Shown: positions 10,749 to 20,489 of the stretch, piece after piece
How positions within the stretch are numbered: the stretch's first letter is position 1
Layout of the letters: the number at the start of each line of letters is the position of its first letter
Origin: Granulosicoccus sp.
GTDB taxonomy: Bacteria > Pseudomonadota > Gammaproteobacteria > Granulosicoccales > Granulosicoccaceae
NCBI GenBank assembly: GCA_023301725.1
Contig: JALZUD010000004.1
Location: 1 to 64,000 of the forward strand
DNA: 64,000 nt
Direction: 5' to 3'
Position numbers and translations under genes: made by a program
The notes under the pieces: generated by a model
What the model was told of the DNA's origin: nothing
Database searches by the model: none
What the model saw: only the letters and a program-made list of their open reading frames with translations

Positions 10749-11222
10749 ATGTGGATGTCATACGCCGCTATCACAGCAGCCATTGTGGTAGTCGGAGGTG
10801 TCGGTGGCAAAGCTACCGATGTAGGTCCTTGGTACCGAAACCTGACAAAGCCAAGCTGGAATCCGCCAGATTGGGCTTTTCCGGTGGCTTGGAGCACCAT
10901 ATACCTGTTTATCATCGCTGCTGTGGGTGGCGTCTGGAATGTGGCAGACCCTGCTCAACAATCACTGATATTGTGGGTTGTGCTGGTCAATCTACTCCTG
11001 AATCTGTTCTGGAGCGTCGTGTTCTTCGCTATGCGAAAACCTCAATGGGCGTTATATGAGGTTGTTTTTTTGTGGTTGTCGATTGTGGCTATGATGGGTG
11101 TTTTTGCCAGTGTGAAGCCACTGTATGCCGCGTTGTTAGTGCCCTATTTAGTGTGGGTGAGTGTTGCCACACTGCTTAATCTGCGCATAGTGCAGCTCAA
11201 TCCCGTGCAGGCCCGTATTTAA
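10749..11222 (+). CDS. tspO: TspO/MBR family tryptophan-rich sensory protein
   Basis: Five-helix outer-membrane or membrane protein that binds porphyrins. In Rhodobacter it modulates photopigment gene expression in response to oxygen. The 157-residue product has the family length and the motifs GPWYRNLTKPSWNPPDWAFP and VAWSTIYLFIIAAVGGVW, with a C-terminal helix ending LLNLRIVQLNPVQA. It is separated from bchP by 140 nt and has no visible PpsR site, so it may have its own promoter. Its location at the edge of a bacteriochlorophyll cluster fits a role in tetrapyrrole sensing. Confidence 0.93.
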   Translation: MWMSYAAITAAIVVVGGVGGKATDVGPWYRNLTKPSWNPPDWAFPVAWSTIYLFIIAAVGGVWNVADPAQQSLILWVVLVNLLLNLFWSVVFFAMRKPQWALYEVVFLWLSIVAMMGVFASVKPLYAALLVPYLVWVSVATLLNLRIVQLNPVQARI

Positions 11223-11357
11223 CTGATGCTAGCCAATAGTAATGATTACTAGTAATTTTAGTGAATAACGGCGAACCTACATAAACAAAAACAATTTCGC
11301 CACAAGATTTGTATAAGCTTGTGCCAATGTTACCGATAATAATCTGGGGAGTGTTTT

Positions 11358-12914
11358 GTGCTGATTGGAGTTCCAAAAGAAACCTACGCTGGGGAAAAGC
11401 GTGTCGCATTGACACCCGAAACAGCCTCTCACATTCAGAAACTGGGGCACACATTGTGTATCCAGAGCGGTGCAGGCCAAGGTGCTGACATCTCTGACGA
11501 ACTGTATGCGCAAGCCGGAGTCGAGGTTCTCGACAGCGTGGAAGCTGTATACAGTAAAGCCGACATTATCATTAAGGTCAGAGCTCCTGATCCTCAATCA
11601 GCTGTTGGTGATGAAGTGGCAATGCTCAAGGCTGGCACCGTGTTGATCAGCTTTATCTGGCCTGCCCAGAACGAGGCGCTCATGAGCCAATTGAGCGCTG
11701 GCGAAATCACCACCTTAGCGATGGATTCGGTACCTAGAATTTCACGAGCGCAAAAACTCGATGCGCTTAGTTCCATGGCCAATATTGGCGGCTATCGGGC
11801 AGTGGTTGAGGCGGCCAATCAGTTCGGGCGGTTTTTTACAGGCCAGATCACCGCTGCCGGCAAAGTGCCTCCTGCCAAAGTGCTTGTTATTGGAGCAGGG
11901 GTTGCGGGCTTAGCGGCTATTGGTGCAGCTCGTGGCATGGGCGCTATTGTTCGCGCTTTCGATACCCGACCTGAAGCTGCCGAGCAGGTTGAGAGCATGG
12001 GGGCTGAGTTTCTCATGCTTGACTTCGAAGATGATGAAGATGGTGCTGGCGAAGGTGGCTATGCAAAATTGATGAGTAAGGAATTCATCGACGCAGAAAT
12101 GGCGCTGTTTCGCGAACAGGCGAAAGAGGTGGACATCATCATTACCACTGCGCTGATCCCGGGGCGTGATGCGCCTGAACTAATCACCACCGATATGGTT
12201 GAGTCAATGAAGCCGGGTAGCGTCATTGTCGACCTGGCCGCGGAGCGAGGTGGTAATTGCAAACTCACGGTAGCTAATGAGATTACTCGTCACGGCGATG
12301 TCACATTGGTTGGGTATACCGATTTACCCAGCAGAATGGCAGCGCAATCCAGCCAGCTGTATGGCACAAACATACGTCATTTACTGACCGACCTTACGCC
12401 AGAAAAAGAAGGCGTGGTCAACGTCAACATGGAAGATGAAGTTATCCGTGGTGCCACTGTTGTGAATGGCCGTGACATTACCTGGCCACCCCCTGCGCCA
12501 AAGCTCTCAGCTGCGCCCAAGGCCAAGCCCAAACCTGTAGCACCACCAGTCGCTGCGCCTGTTGAAACCGGTGGAGCTGGCGGCACAATTATCGCCGCGG
12601 CCATTGGTGCGGTGGCTTTGCTGGCTGTAGGTAGCGTTGCCCCTGAAGACTTCATGAAGCACTTCACGGTCTTTGTTTTAGCGTGTTTCGTGGGCTATCA
12701 GGTTGTCTGGAGCGTGAGCCCGGCACTGCATACTCCATTGATGAGCGTAACCAACGCTATCAGCGGCATCATCGTAGTAGGTGCGTTGTTGCAGGTATCG
12801 GCAAGCTCTGGGTTTGTCATCTTTCTCGCAGCTATTGCTACTCTCATCGCCAGTATCAACATCGTCGGCGGCTTTCTCGTGACTCAGCGCATGCTGAAGA
12901 TGTTCAGGAAATAA
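11358..12914 (+). CDS. pntA: NAD(P) transhydrogenase subunit alpha
   Basis: Alpha subunit of the proton-translocating transhydrogenase, which makes NADPH from NADH at the expense of the proton gradient. The 518-residue product begins [20 protein letters not shown], as in all PntA. An NAD-binding domain follows ([20 protein letters not shown]), then [14 protein letters not shown], an Ala/Pro/Lys linker near 385-405 and four C-terminal transmembrane helices. It is full length, not split into PntAA and PntAB. It starts with GTG, preceded by GGGGAG. pntB follows after 5 nt. Photosynthetic proton pumping nearby could drive it; that link is inference. Confidence 0.97.
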   Translation: MLIGVPKETYAGEKRVALTPETASHIQKLGHTLCIQSGAGQGADISDELYAQAGVEVLDSVEAVYSKADIIIKVRAPDPQSAVGDEVAMLKAGTVLISFIWPAQNEALMSQLSAGEITTLAMDSVPRISRAQKLDALSSMANIGGYRAVVEAANQFGRFFTGQITAAGKVPPAKVLVIGAGVAGLAAIGAARGMGAIVRAFDTRPEAAEQVESMGAEFLMLDFEDDEDGAGEGGYAKLMSKEFIDAEMALFREQAKEVDIIITTALIPGRDAPELITTDMVESMKPGSVIVDLAAERGGNCKLTVANEITRHGDVTLVGYTDLPSRMAAQSSQLYGTNIRHLLTDLTPEKEGVVNVNMEDEVIRGATVVNGRDITWPPPAPKLSAAPKAKPKPVAPPVAAPVETGGAGGTIIAAAIGAVALLAVGSVAPEDFMKHFTVFVLACFVGYQVVWSVSPALHTPLMSVTNAISGIIVVGALLQVSASSGFVIFLAAIATLIASINIVGGFLVTQRMLKMFRK

Positions 12915-12919
12915 GAATA

Positions 12920-14338
12920 ATGAATGATGGAATGGTGAATGCGGCTTATATCATTGCCGCGATATTGTTTATATTAAGTCTGGCAGGATTATCCAAGCAA
13001 GAGACGGCAAGACGCGGTAATCAGTTTGGTATTGCAGGTATGGCGCTAGCCATTCTTGCGGTGATCTTCAGCAAGGATGTGAGCAACTATGGCGTGCTGA
13101 TTGTTACTATCGGCATAGGTGGCGGTATCGGTGCTGTGCTTGCAAAGCGTGTAGAAATGACGCAAATGCCTGAGCTTGTGGCCATACTGCACAGCTTTGT
13201 TGGTATGGCTGCTGTTCTGGTTGGCTTTGCAACGTACCTCGATCCAGACTCAAACTACTTGGGTACTGAGAGAACTATCCACGATGTTGAAATCTACTTG
13301 GGCATTCTCATTGGTGCTTTGACGTTCACAGGATCAGTTGTAGCGTTTGGAAAGCTCAGTGGAAAGGTCGGAAGCAAGCCGCTCATTTTGCCAGCAAGGC
13401 ACATGCTTAATATTGGAATTGGTATCGCGTGTCTTATACTGCTAATGCTGTTTATCGGTACCGCACCAGATACAGCTAATGAAGTTGCTGGGAAAGGTGC
13501 AGGCACAGCCATATTGATCATCATGACGCTTCTGGCTTTCGCCTTTGGTGTGCACATGGTGATGGCTATTGGCGGTGCAGATATGCCCGTGGTTATTTCC
13601 ATGCTCAACAGTTACTCAGGTTGGGCAGCAGCGGCCACAGGTTTTATGTTATCCAACGATTTGCTCATTGTTGTGGGAGCGTTAGTTGGTTCCAGTGGCG
13701 CAATTCTGAGCTACATCATGTGTCGCGCTATGAACCGAAAGTTCTTTAGTGTCATCATGGGTGGCTGGGGTGATGCACCCAAAGGTGCTGCATCAGATGA
13801 CGACGAAGAGCAGGGCGAAGCGGTTGCGATCTCTGCTGATGAAGTTGCTCAAATGTGCAAAGACGCTGAGTCCGTGGTCATTGTTCCGGGCTATGGAATG
13901 GCTGTGGCACATGCGCAGCATCCTGTCTCTGAACTAACCAACAAGCTCAAAGCAGCTGGTGTCAACATACGTTTTGCTATTCATCCGGTAGCCGGTCGTA
14001 TGCCTGGGCATATGAATGTTCTACTTGCCGAAGCTAATGTGCCTTATGATCTGGTATTGGAGATGGATGAGATCAATGAAGATATGCCAAAGACTGATGT
14101 TGTTATCGTTATAGGTGCCAACGATATCGTCAATCCTGCAGCTCTGGATAATCCAAACAGCCCTATTGCTGGCATGCCTGTCCTAGAGGTATGGAATGCA
14201 AAGCAGGTTATTGTGTCTAAACGTTCAATGGCAACTGGCTATGCTGGCGTGGAAAATCCATTGTTCTTTAAAGAAAACACACGCATGCTATTCGGTGATG
14301 CAAAGGATAGCGTTAACGGGATATTAGCTAACCTGTAA
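12920..14338 (+). CDS. pntB: NAD(P) transhydrogenase subunit beta
   Basis: Membrane and NADP(H)-binding subunit of transhydrogenase. From the ATG at 12920 the product has 472 residues, close to the 462 of E. coli PntB. It has about nine N-terminal membrane helices (for example [20 protein letters not shown]) and a C-terminal dIII domain with [40 protein letters not shown] and [15 protein letters not shown]. The frame is open further upstream, but that part lies inside pntA and does not look like PntB. It is co-transcribed with pntA. A long inverted repeat lies just after the stop. Confidence 0.97.
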   Translation: MNDGMVNAAYIIAAILFILSLAGLSKQETARRGNQFGIAGMALAILAVIFSKDVSNYGVLIVTIGIGGGIGAVLAKRVEMTQMPELVAILHSFVGMAAVLVGFATYLDPDSNYLGTERTIHDVEIYLGILIGALTFTGSVVAFGKLSGKVGSKPLILPARHMLNIGIGIACLILLMLFIGTAPDTANEVAGKGAGTAILIIMTLLAFAFGVHMVMAIGGADMPVVISMLNSYSGWAAAATGFMLSNDLLIVVGALVGSSGAILSYIMCRAMNRKFFSVIMGGWGDAPKGAASDDDEEQGEAVAISADEVAQMCKDAESVVIVPGYGMAVAHAQHPVSELTNKLKAAGVNIRFAIHPVAGRMPGHMNVLLAEANVPYDLVLEMDEINEDMPKTDVVIVIGANDIVNPAALDNPNSPIAGMPVLEVWNAKQVIVSKRSMATGYAGVENPLFFKENTRMLFGDAKDSVNGILANL

Positions 14339-14355
14339 GTCTTTGTTAATTGCGT

Positions 14356-14428
14356 GAGATACTCGACTGCGTAGTTGTACTGCGACGTTAAAAGCGTCTG
14401 GTATGGCTCACTAGCAGTTGAGTATCTC
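14356..14428. terminator. Long inverted repeat between convergent genes
   Basis: A 15-bp arm at 14356-14370 (GAGATACTCGACTGC) pairs with 14414-14428 with one mismatch that is a G:U pair on one strand. The 43-nt loop holds a smaller stem, GACG...CGTC. It lies between the end of pntB and the end of the response-regulator gene and probably acts as a two-way terminator, although no long T-run follows. Confidence 0.5.
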
Positions 14429-14429
14429 G

Positions 14430-15329
14430 TTACAAGCCTTCAACCAGTTTGCGTTGAGGTCTGCCGGTAAACATGTATCCCGCACCGCGAACGGTTTTAA
14501 TCCATTCTGAACTATCGTCTTGCTCAATTTTTTTGCGTAGTTGAGCCACATGGTTGTCGATAATTCTGTCAGATGGATTCCAGGGTCTGCCAGTTAGTCT
14601 TTCCATCAAGTGCTCACGAGATAACACTCGTTGAGGGGCATTAACAAATATATCCAGCAGGTCGTATTCGGCAGTAGTTAGGTTGGTGAGTTGCCCGTTG
14701 GTATTGCTTAACTCTCTGGAAGCAGTATTGATAGACCAATCCCCGAACGAGATATGTTCAAACGCCTGTTCATCGTTTTTATGATGAATCCCTCGATACG
14801 TTGAATAGCCTGTTCCGGAGGAGGTTCCGGCGGACATTCCTGCAGATTCGTTAGCGTTGCCTATCTGCTTGTTAAGGCCTGCACTGGATTTTGAGCGACG
14901 CAACACTGAGCGAACCCGAGCGATGAATTCTCGTATCGGGAAAGGCTTGGTTATGTAATCGTCAGCACCCAACTCCAGTCCCATGACTGTGTCGATCAAG
15001 TCAACTCTTCCTGTAACCAGAATTATGGGCACGTCGCTCTGCTTTCGGAGATCTCGAACCAAATCAAGTCCACTCTCTTGATCAAGGACGACGTCCATCG
15101 TTATGAGGTCGACCTTTGTGGTTGTAAGTATGTTGTAGAGATCAGCACTAGTTTCGGCTTCGTGAACGCTGTAATGTTCGGCCTCTAGGGCAGCTCGTAG
15201 TAAATCTCTGATTCGTGCATCATCATCGACGACTAATATGGAGTCGGTACTGTTTTCCGGTTTGGATATAGTTGAGCCGTTTGTTGGCTCCACTGTGCCC
15301 GTTCCGTTGTTTAGATCAGCTCGGCGCAC
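14430..15329 (-). CDS. OmpR/PhoB-family response regulator
   Basis: Two-component DNA-binding response regulator. From the chosen start the receiver domain spans about residues 30-150, with acidic pocket DDD 35-37, phospho-acceptor Asp79 (TMDVVLD) and Lys128 (ITKPFP). The winged-helix domain is C-terminal (TTAEYDLLDIFVNAPQRVLS, later IKTVRGAGYMF). The frame is open to a TTG at 15410. I choose the GTG at 15329 because a GGGGGG ribosome-binding site lies 8 nt upstream and no ATG exists before the receiver. A 50-residue Ser/Gly-rich linker separates the domains. No sensor kinase is in the window, so it is an orphan and its signal is unknown. Confidence 0.88.
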   Translation of the reverse strand: MRRADLNNGTGTVEPTNGSTISKPENSTDSILVVDDDARIRDLLRAALEAEHYSVHEAETSADLYNILTTTKVDLITMDVVLDQESGLDLVRDLRKQSDVPIILVTGRVDLIDTVMGLELGADDYITKPFPIREFIARVRSVLRRSKSSAGLNKQIGNANESAGMSAGTSSGTGYSTYRGIHHKNDEQAFEHISFGDWSINTASRELSNTNGQLTNLTTAEYDLLDIFVNAPQRVLSREHLMERLTGRPWNPSDRIIDNHVAQLRKKIEQDDSSEWIKTVRGAGYMFTGRPQRKLVEGL

Positions 15330-15606
15330 CGAAAATTCCCCCCAAACTCTAGCATTACATCGGTAGCGGACCAGATGAAGCCAATTGGCAGTAAACTGGT
15401 CTACATACAATGACGATTAGAAACAGCCTCCAAGCTGAGCATTTACGCCACTTTGTGGTCGTTTAGTAGGCCAATAACAAGCCCACTTATCATTAGCTAC
15501 GTGATTTCAGAGAATCTGTACGAAAAAAAGATCTAGCATTTACCGTACCTTTACAATTCACCGTCACACTGTGTCCTGACGTTATTCTCAAAAAGAGAGT
15601 TCAGTT

Positions 15607-16686
15607 GTGGATATCACAGAAGCAAACATTACAGATACAAACAACGATGTAGCACCCGTCGAAGCAGACAGAAATATTGTACTCGCGGAGCTTCAACGTG
15701 TCATGCAAAATAGGCGTTTTTCTAGCGCGCCGCAAATGTCCTCGTTCCTCAAATACATTGTCGAACAGACTCTCGACGGCCATGGTGACCGGATAAAAGC
15801 GTATTCAGTGGGAGTGGACGCACTTGGCAAGCCCCCTAGCTTTGACGCGCAATCTGATCCCTCCGTGCGCGTACTCGCACTGCGCTTAAGGAAAACCTTG
15901 GCGGAGCTTTATCAGTCTGATGAGGCACCCATAGCTAACATTGTGTTGAACGTTGGGTCCTACGCGCCTGAATTTTACCAGGTAGAAAAAGTGATTGAGC
16001 CTGAGCGACTAGTGCACGATGATTTAGCCAATCAGCGGCCGAGCTACGCGAAGGTGATCTCCCCGAACACTATGGTCGGGGAGCGACACCCTAGCCGGGA
16101 TGAAGCTTTGATTTCTGACGGCAGATCTGCGAATGCCAAGCGTTCATCGTTCTCCCATTCGCCGCTAAAATATAAATATTCGGGCGTCGGGTTGGCACTA
16201 CTTACTTGCGCTGTGTGGCTCTGGGGCACCAACACACAGGCTACGGGTGGAACGACTGCCCCAAATCTGATTTTCAAAAGCTCTGTTGCACCCTCACTGA
16301 ACATTGACACCACGGTGGTGCAATCCGGGCAAGTGAAAGAGGTTGCCTCCTTGATGACAAACTCTCTGCTTAATTCTAGCAAGTTCACTATTCGGACATC
16401 TGCGAGTGACCCCTCCAGTGTCTCTGATAACACTCGCAACTACCGATTGGTGTTCTCTGAATTTTTAATTGATGGTCAACCTCGAATAGACACACAAGTC
16501 GTACATGCAGATTCTGGTGTCATACTTTTTAGCCGTCCGTTGTTATTTGATACCAATCTGTCTGAATTTTCTCTGGCGGAGATGAATGAAATTAGCGATC
16601 TTGCCTCCAGTATTTCGATGGTACTAAGTCCCCTATACGATGACTTTTACGAAAAATCATTGCTTTCAGGGTCGTGTGATTCTTGA
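15607..16686 (+). CDS. Unrecognised membrane-anchored protein with a cyclase-associated-type N-terminal domain
   Basis: I do not recognise this gene as a named protein. Residues about 25-120 resemble a domain found at the N-terminus of some adenylate-cyclase-like or TPR membrane proteins (SFLKYIVEQTLDGHGDRIKA, then DAQSDPSVRVLALRLRKTLA, then VLNVGSYAPEFY). A basic stretch near 165-185 precedes one transmembrane helix near 190-206. About 150 periplasmic residues of no recognised fold follow. The topology, with cytoplasmic N-terminal domain, one helix and an outer domain, suggests a transmembrane signalling role. It starts with GTG after a GAGAG site and is divergent from the orphan response regulator. 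Function unknown. Confidence 0.7.
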   Translation: MDITEANITDTNNDVAPVEADRNIVLAELQRVMQNRRFSSAPQMSSFLKYIVEQTLDGHGDRIKAYSVGVDALGKPPSFDAQSDPSVRVLALRLRKTLAELYQSDEAPIANIVLNVGSYAPEFYQVEKVIEPERLVHDDLANQRPSYAKVISPNTMVGERHPSRDEALISDGRSANAKRSSFSHSPLKYKYSGVGLALLTCAVWLWGTNTQATGGTTAPNLIFKSSVAPSLNIDTTVVQSGQVKEVASLMTNSLLNSSKFTIRTSASDPSSVSDNTRNYRLVFSEFLIDGQPRIDTQVVHADSGVILFSRPLLFDTNLSEFSLAEMNEISDLASSISMVLSPLYDDFYEKSLLSGSCDS

Positions 16687-16846
16687 AAACATCGTAAATT
16701 TATTCGACCGAAGTCTACTCGACTGAGCGCTGTCTCAGTGAACCTGCCTTGACCGACGTGGCCCGCCGAATACAGGAATGCGCGCAGCAGATAGCTTATG
16801 GTCTGTGGGTCAAACTTTGATCGGCTTAACTTCTGTTGGTAAGTGC

Positions 16847-17935
16847 CTAGTCTGGCATTGCATGTATGCCGTGCGTCTGCACAGATATTTGTATGTGTCG
16901 CCCCTGTTCAATACCAAACTCTTTGGCCATGTGCATGGGCACTTTGAAACGCATGGATTTTGGAATCTGCGTTAGACGCAGCCTGACAACAAACTCGTCG
17001 CCAAGAGGTACGCACTCCAGAACCTGGCCATCGAGAGGAATCCGATCACGCGTATCGCTGTTCGGATGTTCAATGACTATTGCCGAGGGAGCAATGAGCA
17101 AACTGGCCTTGTCGCCCACGCTCAGATAAGCCAGTTTTGGACCTTGCACCGGAGGTATCTCACCGATCTGGTACCAGGAATGTTCTTCAGTATGTTTAAT
17201 AAGTGTTGCGTTAAAAATATTCTGATGACCCAGAAGGCGTGCTACTTGGCGTGATTTAGGGTGGTTGACCACGTCTGCAACTAATCCTTGCTGCAAGCTC
17301 TGGCCTCGGTGTATAAGACATAATGAATCCGCGAGTAACTGCACTTCGGTAAGATCGTGTGTGACCAGTATGATCGGGATTTCCACGGTCTTTCTTAGCA
17401 CAGCAAGTTCTCGGTAGAGTCTTCTGCGTGTGGCCTGATCTACTGCCGAAAAAGGCTCATCCAGTAGCAATACACTGGGTTCACGGGCTAAGGCACGGGC
17501 GAGGGCGACCCTTTGTTTCTGTCCACCTGATAGCGTCGCTGGCTTGCGCATCTCCAGCCCCTCCATGTTGGTTCGACGCAACTGAGACAAAGCCTTTTGG
17601 ATTCGCTCAGCTTTTGATGCACCTCGCGTTGCCAGCATGACGTTGTCCAGCGCGCTCTTGTGTGGAAATAGCGCGTACTCCTGAAAAACAAGACCTACTT
17701 TGCGTTTTTGTGTTGGCATGTGGAAGCCGTTGATCGATTCATTCCACAGGTACCCTGCGCAGCTAATATCGGCATGTTGTGCGCGGTGTAAGCCTGCTAT
17801 GGTTCGCAAAATGGTGCTCTTACCGCTCCCCGATGGTCCGATCAGCGCCAGCAGCTCACCTGGTTTGCAGTTGAGCGTTACGTCCATACTGACGGGTTTT
17901 TCTTGCAAAATGGTGAGTGTCAGGCCTTTATCCAT
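16847..17935 (-). CDS. modC: Molybdate ABC transporter ATP-binding protein
   Basis: ATPase of the molybdate importer. The 362-residue product has Walker A GPSGSGKST (33-41), the signature LSGGQKQRVALARALA, Walker B SVLLLDEPFSAVD and a switch histidine in LVTHD. A C-terminal Mop/TOBE-like oxyanion domain follows (LDGQVLECVPLGDEFVVRLR). ModC proteins have this length and layout. The start overlaps the end of modB by 8 nt. Molybdate would feed molybdenum-cofactor enzymes; none are seen in this window. Confidence 0.93.
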   Translation of the reverse strand: MDKGLTLTILQEKPVSMDVTLNCKPGELLALIGPSGSGKSTILRTIAGLHRAQHADISCAGYLWNESINGFHMPTQKRKVGLVFQEYALFPHKSALDNVMLATRGASKAERIQKALSQLRRTNMEGLEMRKPATLSGGQKQRVALARALAREPSVLLLDEPFSAVDQATRRRLYRELAVLRKTVEIPIILVTHDLTEVQLLADSLCLIHRGQSLQQGLVADVVNHPKSRQVARLLGHQNIFNATLIKHTEEHSWYQIGEIPPVQGPKLAYLSVGDKASLLIAPSAIVIEHPNSDTRDRIPLDGQVLECVPLGDEFVVRLRLTQIPKSMRFKVPMHMAKEFGIEQGRHIQISVQTHGIHAMPD

Positions 17936-18575
17936 GCTTGTTCACGCTACGCACAACGGCTAGTGCAACGAGTGAAAATATCAGCAATGCAAGACTGTAC
18001 AAACCTGCAGTGTGCATATCGAAACCTTGTACGCTGTCGTAAATAGCGATCGATATTGTTCTGGTGCTGCCTTCGATATTGCCTCCAACCATTAGCACTA
18101 CACCGAACTCTCCGAGCGTGTGGGCAAATACTAGTGTTGCGCTAGCCAACACACCTTGCCATGTCAGTGGTAATTCGATGTGCCACCAAGCCTTCAAGGG
18201 CGATAGTCCGCAAACCCAAGATGCCTCTCTTAACTCGTGTGGTAAGTGTGAAAATGCTAGTTGGATGGGCTGTATAGCAAAGGGCAAGTTGACCACTACT
18301 GAGGCGATAACAAGTCCCGGGAAAGTGAACACCAATGGCTGACCCACCAGTGAGCTTATAAAATTCCCACTCACTGTCTGGGGACTGAACAATACCAACA
18401 AGTAATAACCTATAACCGTGGGTGGCAGGATCAATGGCAGCATGATTAACGACTCTAACCAGACTTTATAACGCAGAGTACTGAGTGCCAGCCAACGTCC
18501 CACTATCAGACCAATGGGCACGAGCAGTAGCATAGTCCAGAAAGCCAGCTTGAATGAAACGTACAGCGCACTCAT
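17928..18575 (-). CDS. modB: Molybdate ABC transporter permease
   Basis: Membrane permease of the molybdate importer, 215 residues, with about five hydrophobic helices. The cytoplasmic EAA-type loop reads TLGEFGVVLMVGGNIEGSTR, which is characteristic of ModB. LPLILPPTVIGYYLLVLF in the N-terminal half is also typical. It lies 10 nt after modA and overlaps modC, so modABC form one operon. Confidence 0.93.
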   Translation of the reverse strand: MSALYVSFKLAFWTMLLLVPIGLIVGRWLALSTLRYKVWLESLIMLPLILPPTVIGYYLLVLFSPQTVSGNFISSLVGQPLVFTFPGLVIASVVVNLPFAIQPIQLAFSHLPHELREASWVCGLSPLKAWWHIELPLTWQGVLASATLVFAHTLGEFGVVLMVGGNIEGSTRTISIAIYDSVQGFDMHTAGLYSLALLIFSLVALAVVRSVNKHG

Positions 18576-18585
18576 GATCGTCTTT

Positions 18586-19371
18586 TTATGGGTTAGTTGC
18601 CTGCAATCCAGAGTTTTCCAATACTGCTTGTGCTTGACTACTCAAGATCCAATGGGCGAATGTTTTAGCTGCGTCGCTGGCAGTGTCCAGGACCGCTACA
18701 TGATGATTAACCGGACTGTAGAGCTCGGCTGGCAATTCACTAACAATGAGAGCGCTGTGCTGCGCAGCTAGCAAGGTCTGTGGAACGATAGCCGCATCAA
18801 CAGCGCCACTGAGTAAAAATTGTAAAGTTTGACTGGCATTTTCAGCTGCTAATAATTGCCCGTCCCTCAAAGGCCAGATACCAGCCGATGTTAGAGCTTG
18901 CCTTGCAGCGATGCCATAGGGCGCGTGCCGCGGACTGGGAATGGCTAATCTGATGCGTCGCCCGTGGGGGGAATCGTCGAGCCTTATTTTTAGGTTTGCT
19001 AGCGACAGATCGTCTGCCAGTAATGTCTTGGGCTGGACAATGAGCGTAAGTGATCCAAGAGCAAAGATCTGAGCGGGTTCAGCTAATCGTTGTGATGGGA
19101 TCCTGTCAATGCTTGTACGATCAGCTGACAGAAATACTTCAAAAGGCGCTCCATTGGCAATTTGTGTGCTCAAAAGACCGGAAGAGGCAAAACTGACACG
19201 AGGCTCGATACCCCCCGTATCGCTTATATAATGGCTTATCAAGTCAGGCCACAATGTCCGTAAACTGGAGGCTGCAGCCACTAACGGCGTGGGTGTGTTT
19301 TCGGCTTGCGCAGCATTACCGATGGGTGAACAGAGCACACTCACAAGTATTAAACATACAATACGCAACAT
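18586..19371 (-). CDS. modA: Molybdate ABC transporter substrate-binding protein
   Basis: Periplasmic molybdate-binding protein. The N-terminal 23 residues form a Sec signal peptide with a probable cleavage after AQA. The mature part starts with the family-typical PLVAAASSLRTLWPDLISHY. SFASSGLLSTQIANGAPFEV and VFLSADRTSIDRI follow. The 261-residue length is normal. Its ATG (19371-19369) and the dgkA ATG (19370-19372) share the palindrome CATG on opposite strands, so each gene's promoter must lie within the other's coding sequence unless one start is wrong. Confidence 0.92.
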   Translation of the reverse strand: MLRIVCLILVSVLCSPIGNAAQAENTPTPLVAAASSLRTLWPDLISHYISDTGGIEPRVSFASSGLLSTQIANGAPFEVFLSADRTSIDRIPSQRLAEPAQIFALGSLTLIVQPKTLLADDLSLANLKIRLDDSPHGRRIRLAIPSPRHAPYGIAARQALTSAGIWPLRDGQLLAAENASQTLQFLLSGAVDAAIVPQTLLAAQHSALIVSELPAELYSPVNHHVAVLDTASDAAKTFAHWILSSQAQAVLENSGLQATNP

Positions 19372-19753
19372 GAATAAAAATACTGGCCTGAAAAGAATCC
19401 GACTTGCTGGAGTGTACGCGTTTAACGGTGTAATCGCAGCTGTGCGCCACGAAGCTGCGTTTCGTCAGGAATTATTGCTAGCTGCTGTGGCAATACCTGT
19501 CGCTTTTTTTCTGGACATTAGCCGCGTTGAGCGGGTGTTGTTGATTTTAGTAACGTTTATTGTGCTTATTGCAGAATTGATCAACAGCGCTATCGAGGCA
19601 GTAGTAGATCGTGTCGGTGAAGAGATACATGTATTATCAGGCCGAGCTAAAGACATGGGCTCTGGCGCGGTAATGTTCAGTCTAATCTTATGGGCATACG
19701 CTTGGATAGATATTGTTTTGTTGGGGCACTTTTTAAACCGTGCTGCCGGCTAG
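19370..19753 (+). CDS. dgkA: Diacylglycerol kinase (DgkA type)
   Basis: Small trimeric membrane kinase that phosphorylates diacylglycerol to phosphatidic acid and recycles lipid from envelope glycan synthesis. The 127-residue product has three hydrophobic helices. It has an N-terminal RHEAAFRQE motif and the catalytic stretch ELINSAIEAVVDRVGEEIH followed by AKDMGSGAVM. The ATG at 19370 gives the expected short N-terminus (MNKNTGLKRI); an in-frame ATG at 19289 lies inside modA and would add unrelated residues. tup-type genes follow after 13 nt. Confidence 0.93.
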   Translation: MNKNTGLKRIRLAGVYAFNGVIAAVRHEAAFRQELLLAAVAIPVAFFLDISRVERVLLILVTFIVLIAELINSAIEAVVDRVGEEIHVLSGRAKDMGSGAVMFSLILWAYAWIDIVLLGHFLNRAAG

Positions 19754-19766
19754 CTCTGGGTAGCCC

Positions 19767-20489
19767 GTGGAAAGCTTTGCAGACGCCATGATTGCGGCAC
19801 TCACATTGATTTGGGAGTTTGATGCCGATCTACGCGAAATTATTCTTCTATCGCTGAGAGTCAGTATGTCTGCAGTGCTTGTTGCAGCGGTTGTGGGCTT
19901 GCCGTTGGGTGCTTGGCTGGCAACCACACGCTCACCCGTGCGTGGTTTTTTGATAGCGCTCACCAGTACCTTTATGGGTTTACCTCCCGTTGTTGTGGGC
20001 TTGGTTGTTTATTTGTTGCTCTCTAATGCCGGAGTTCTCGGGCCGCTGCAACTGTTGTACACACCAACGGCTATGATTATTGCTCAGACTCTATTGATTC
20101 TGCCCATATTGATTGCCCTGACCCGTGAAACACTGAGTCCACTACAGGCACATTTTCACGAACAGTTGAGTCTGCTGAACGCCACGACTTTGCAACGACT
20201 GCTAACACTGTTGCGGGAAGGGCGTCATGGCTTGATGACTGCATTGCTTGCAGGCTTTGGTCGCGCGATTGCCGAAGTGGGAGCAGTGATTATCGTGGGT
20301 GGCAATATTAATCACGTTACTCGCGTTATGACCACTACCATTGCGCTGGAAACATCGAAAGGAAATCTTGCTCTGGCTCTGGGCTTGGGGATTGTGCTGA
20401 TAACAATCGCATTGCTGATTAACACCTTAGTGTTGATAGTGGGTAGGTCCGCGCGGGACAGCAATAACCCGGCAAGTGCTTCAAGGTGA
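19767..20489 (+). CDS. tupB: Tungstate-type ABC transporter permease
   Basis: Permease of the TupB/WtpB family for tungstate uptake. The 240-residue product has about six hydrophobic segments. The EAA loop reads GFGRAIAEVGAVIIVGGNIN, and LTSTFMGLPPVVVGLVVYLL near the start of the second half is typical of TupB. The start is a GTG at 19767 or an ATG at 19788 in the same frame; neither has a strong ribosome-binding site. It overlaps tupC by 4 nt (GTGA). A binding protein TupA is not seen nearby. Substrate choice between tungstate and molybdate is by family resemblance only. Confidence 0.82.
   Translation: MESFADAMIAALTLIWEFDADLREIILLSLRVSMSAVLVAAVVGLPLGAWLATTRSPVRGFLIALTSTFMGLPPVVVGLVVYLLLSNAGVLGPLQLLYTPTAMIIAQTLLILPILIALTRETLSPLQAHFHEQLSLLNATTLQRLLTLLREGRHGLMTALLAGFGRAIAEVGAVIIVGGNINHVTRVMTTTIALETSKGNLALALGLGIVLITIALLINTLVLIVGRSARDSNNPASASR

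Noticed and set aside
12683-12919. Upstream extension of the pntB frame
   Set aside because: It lies wholly inside the membrane part of pntA in another frame and does not resemble PntB; the ATG at 12920 gives the family-typical start.
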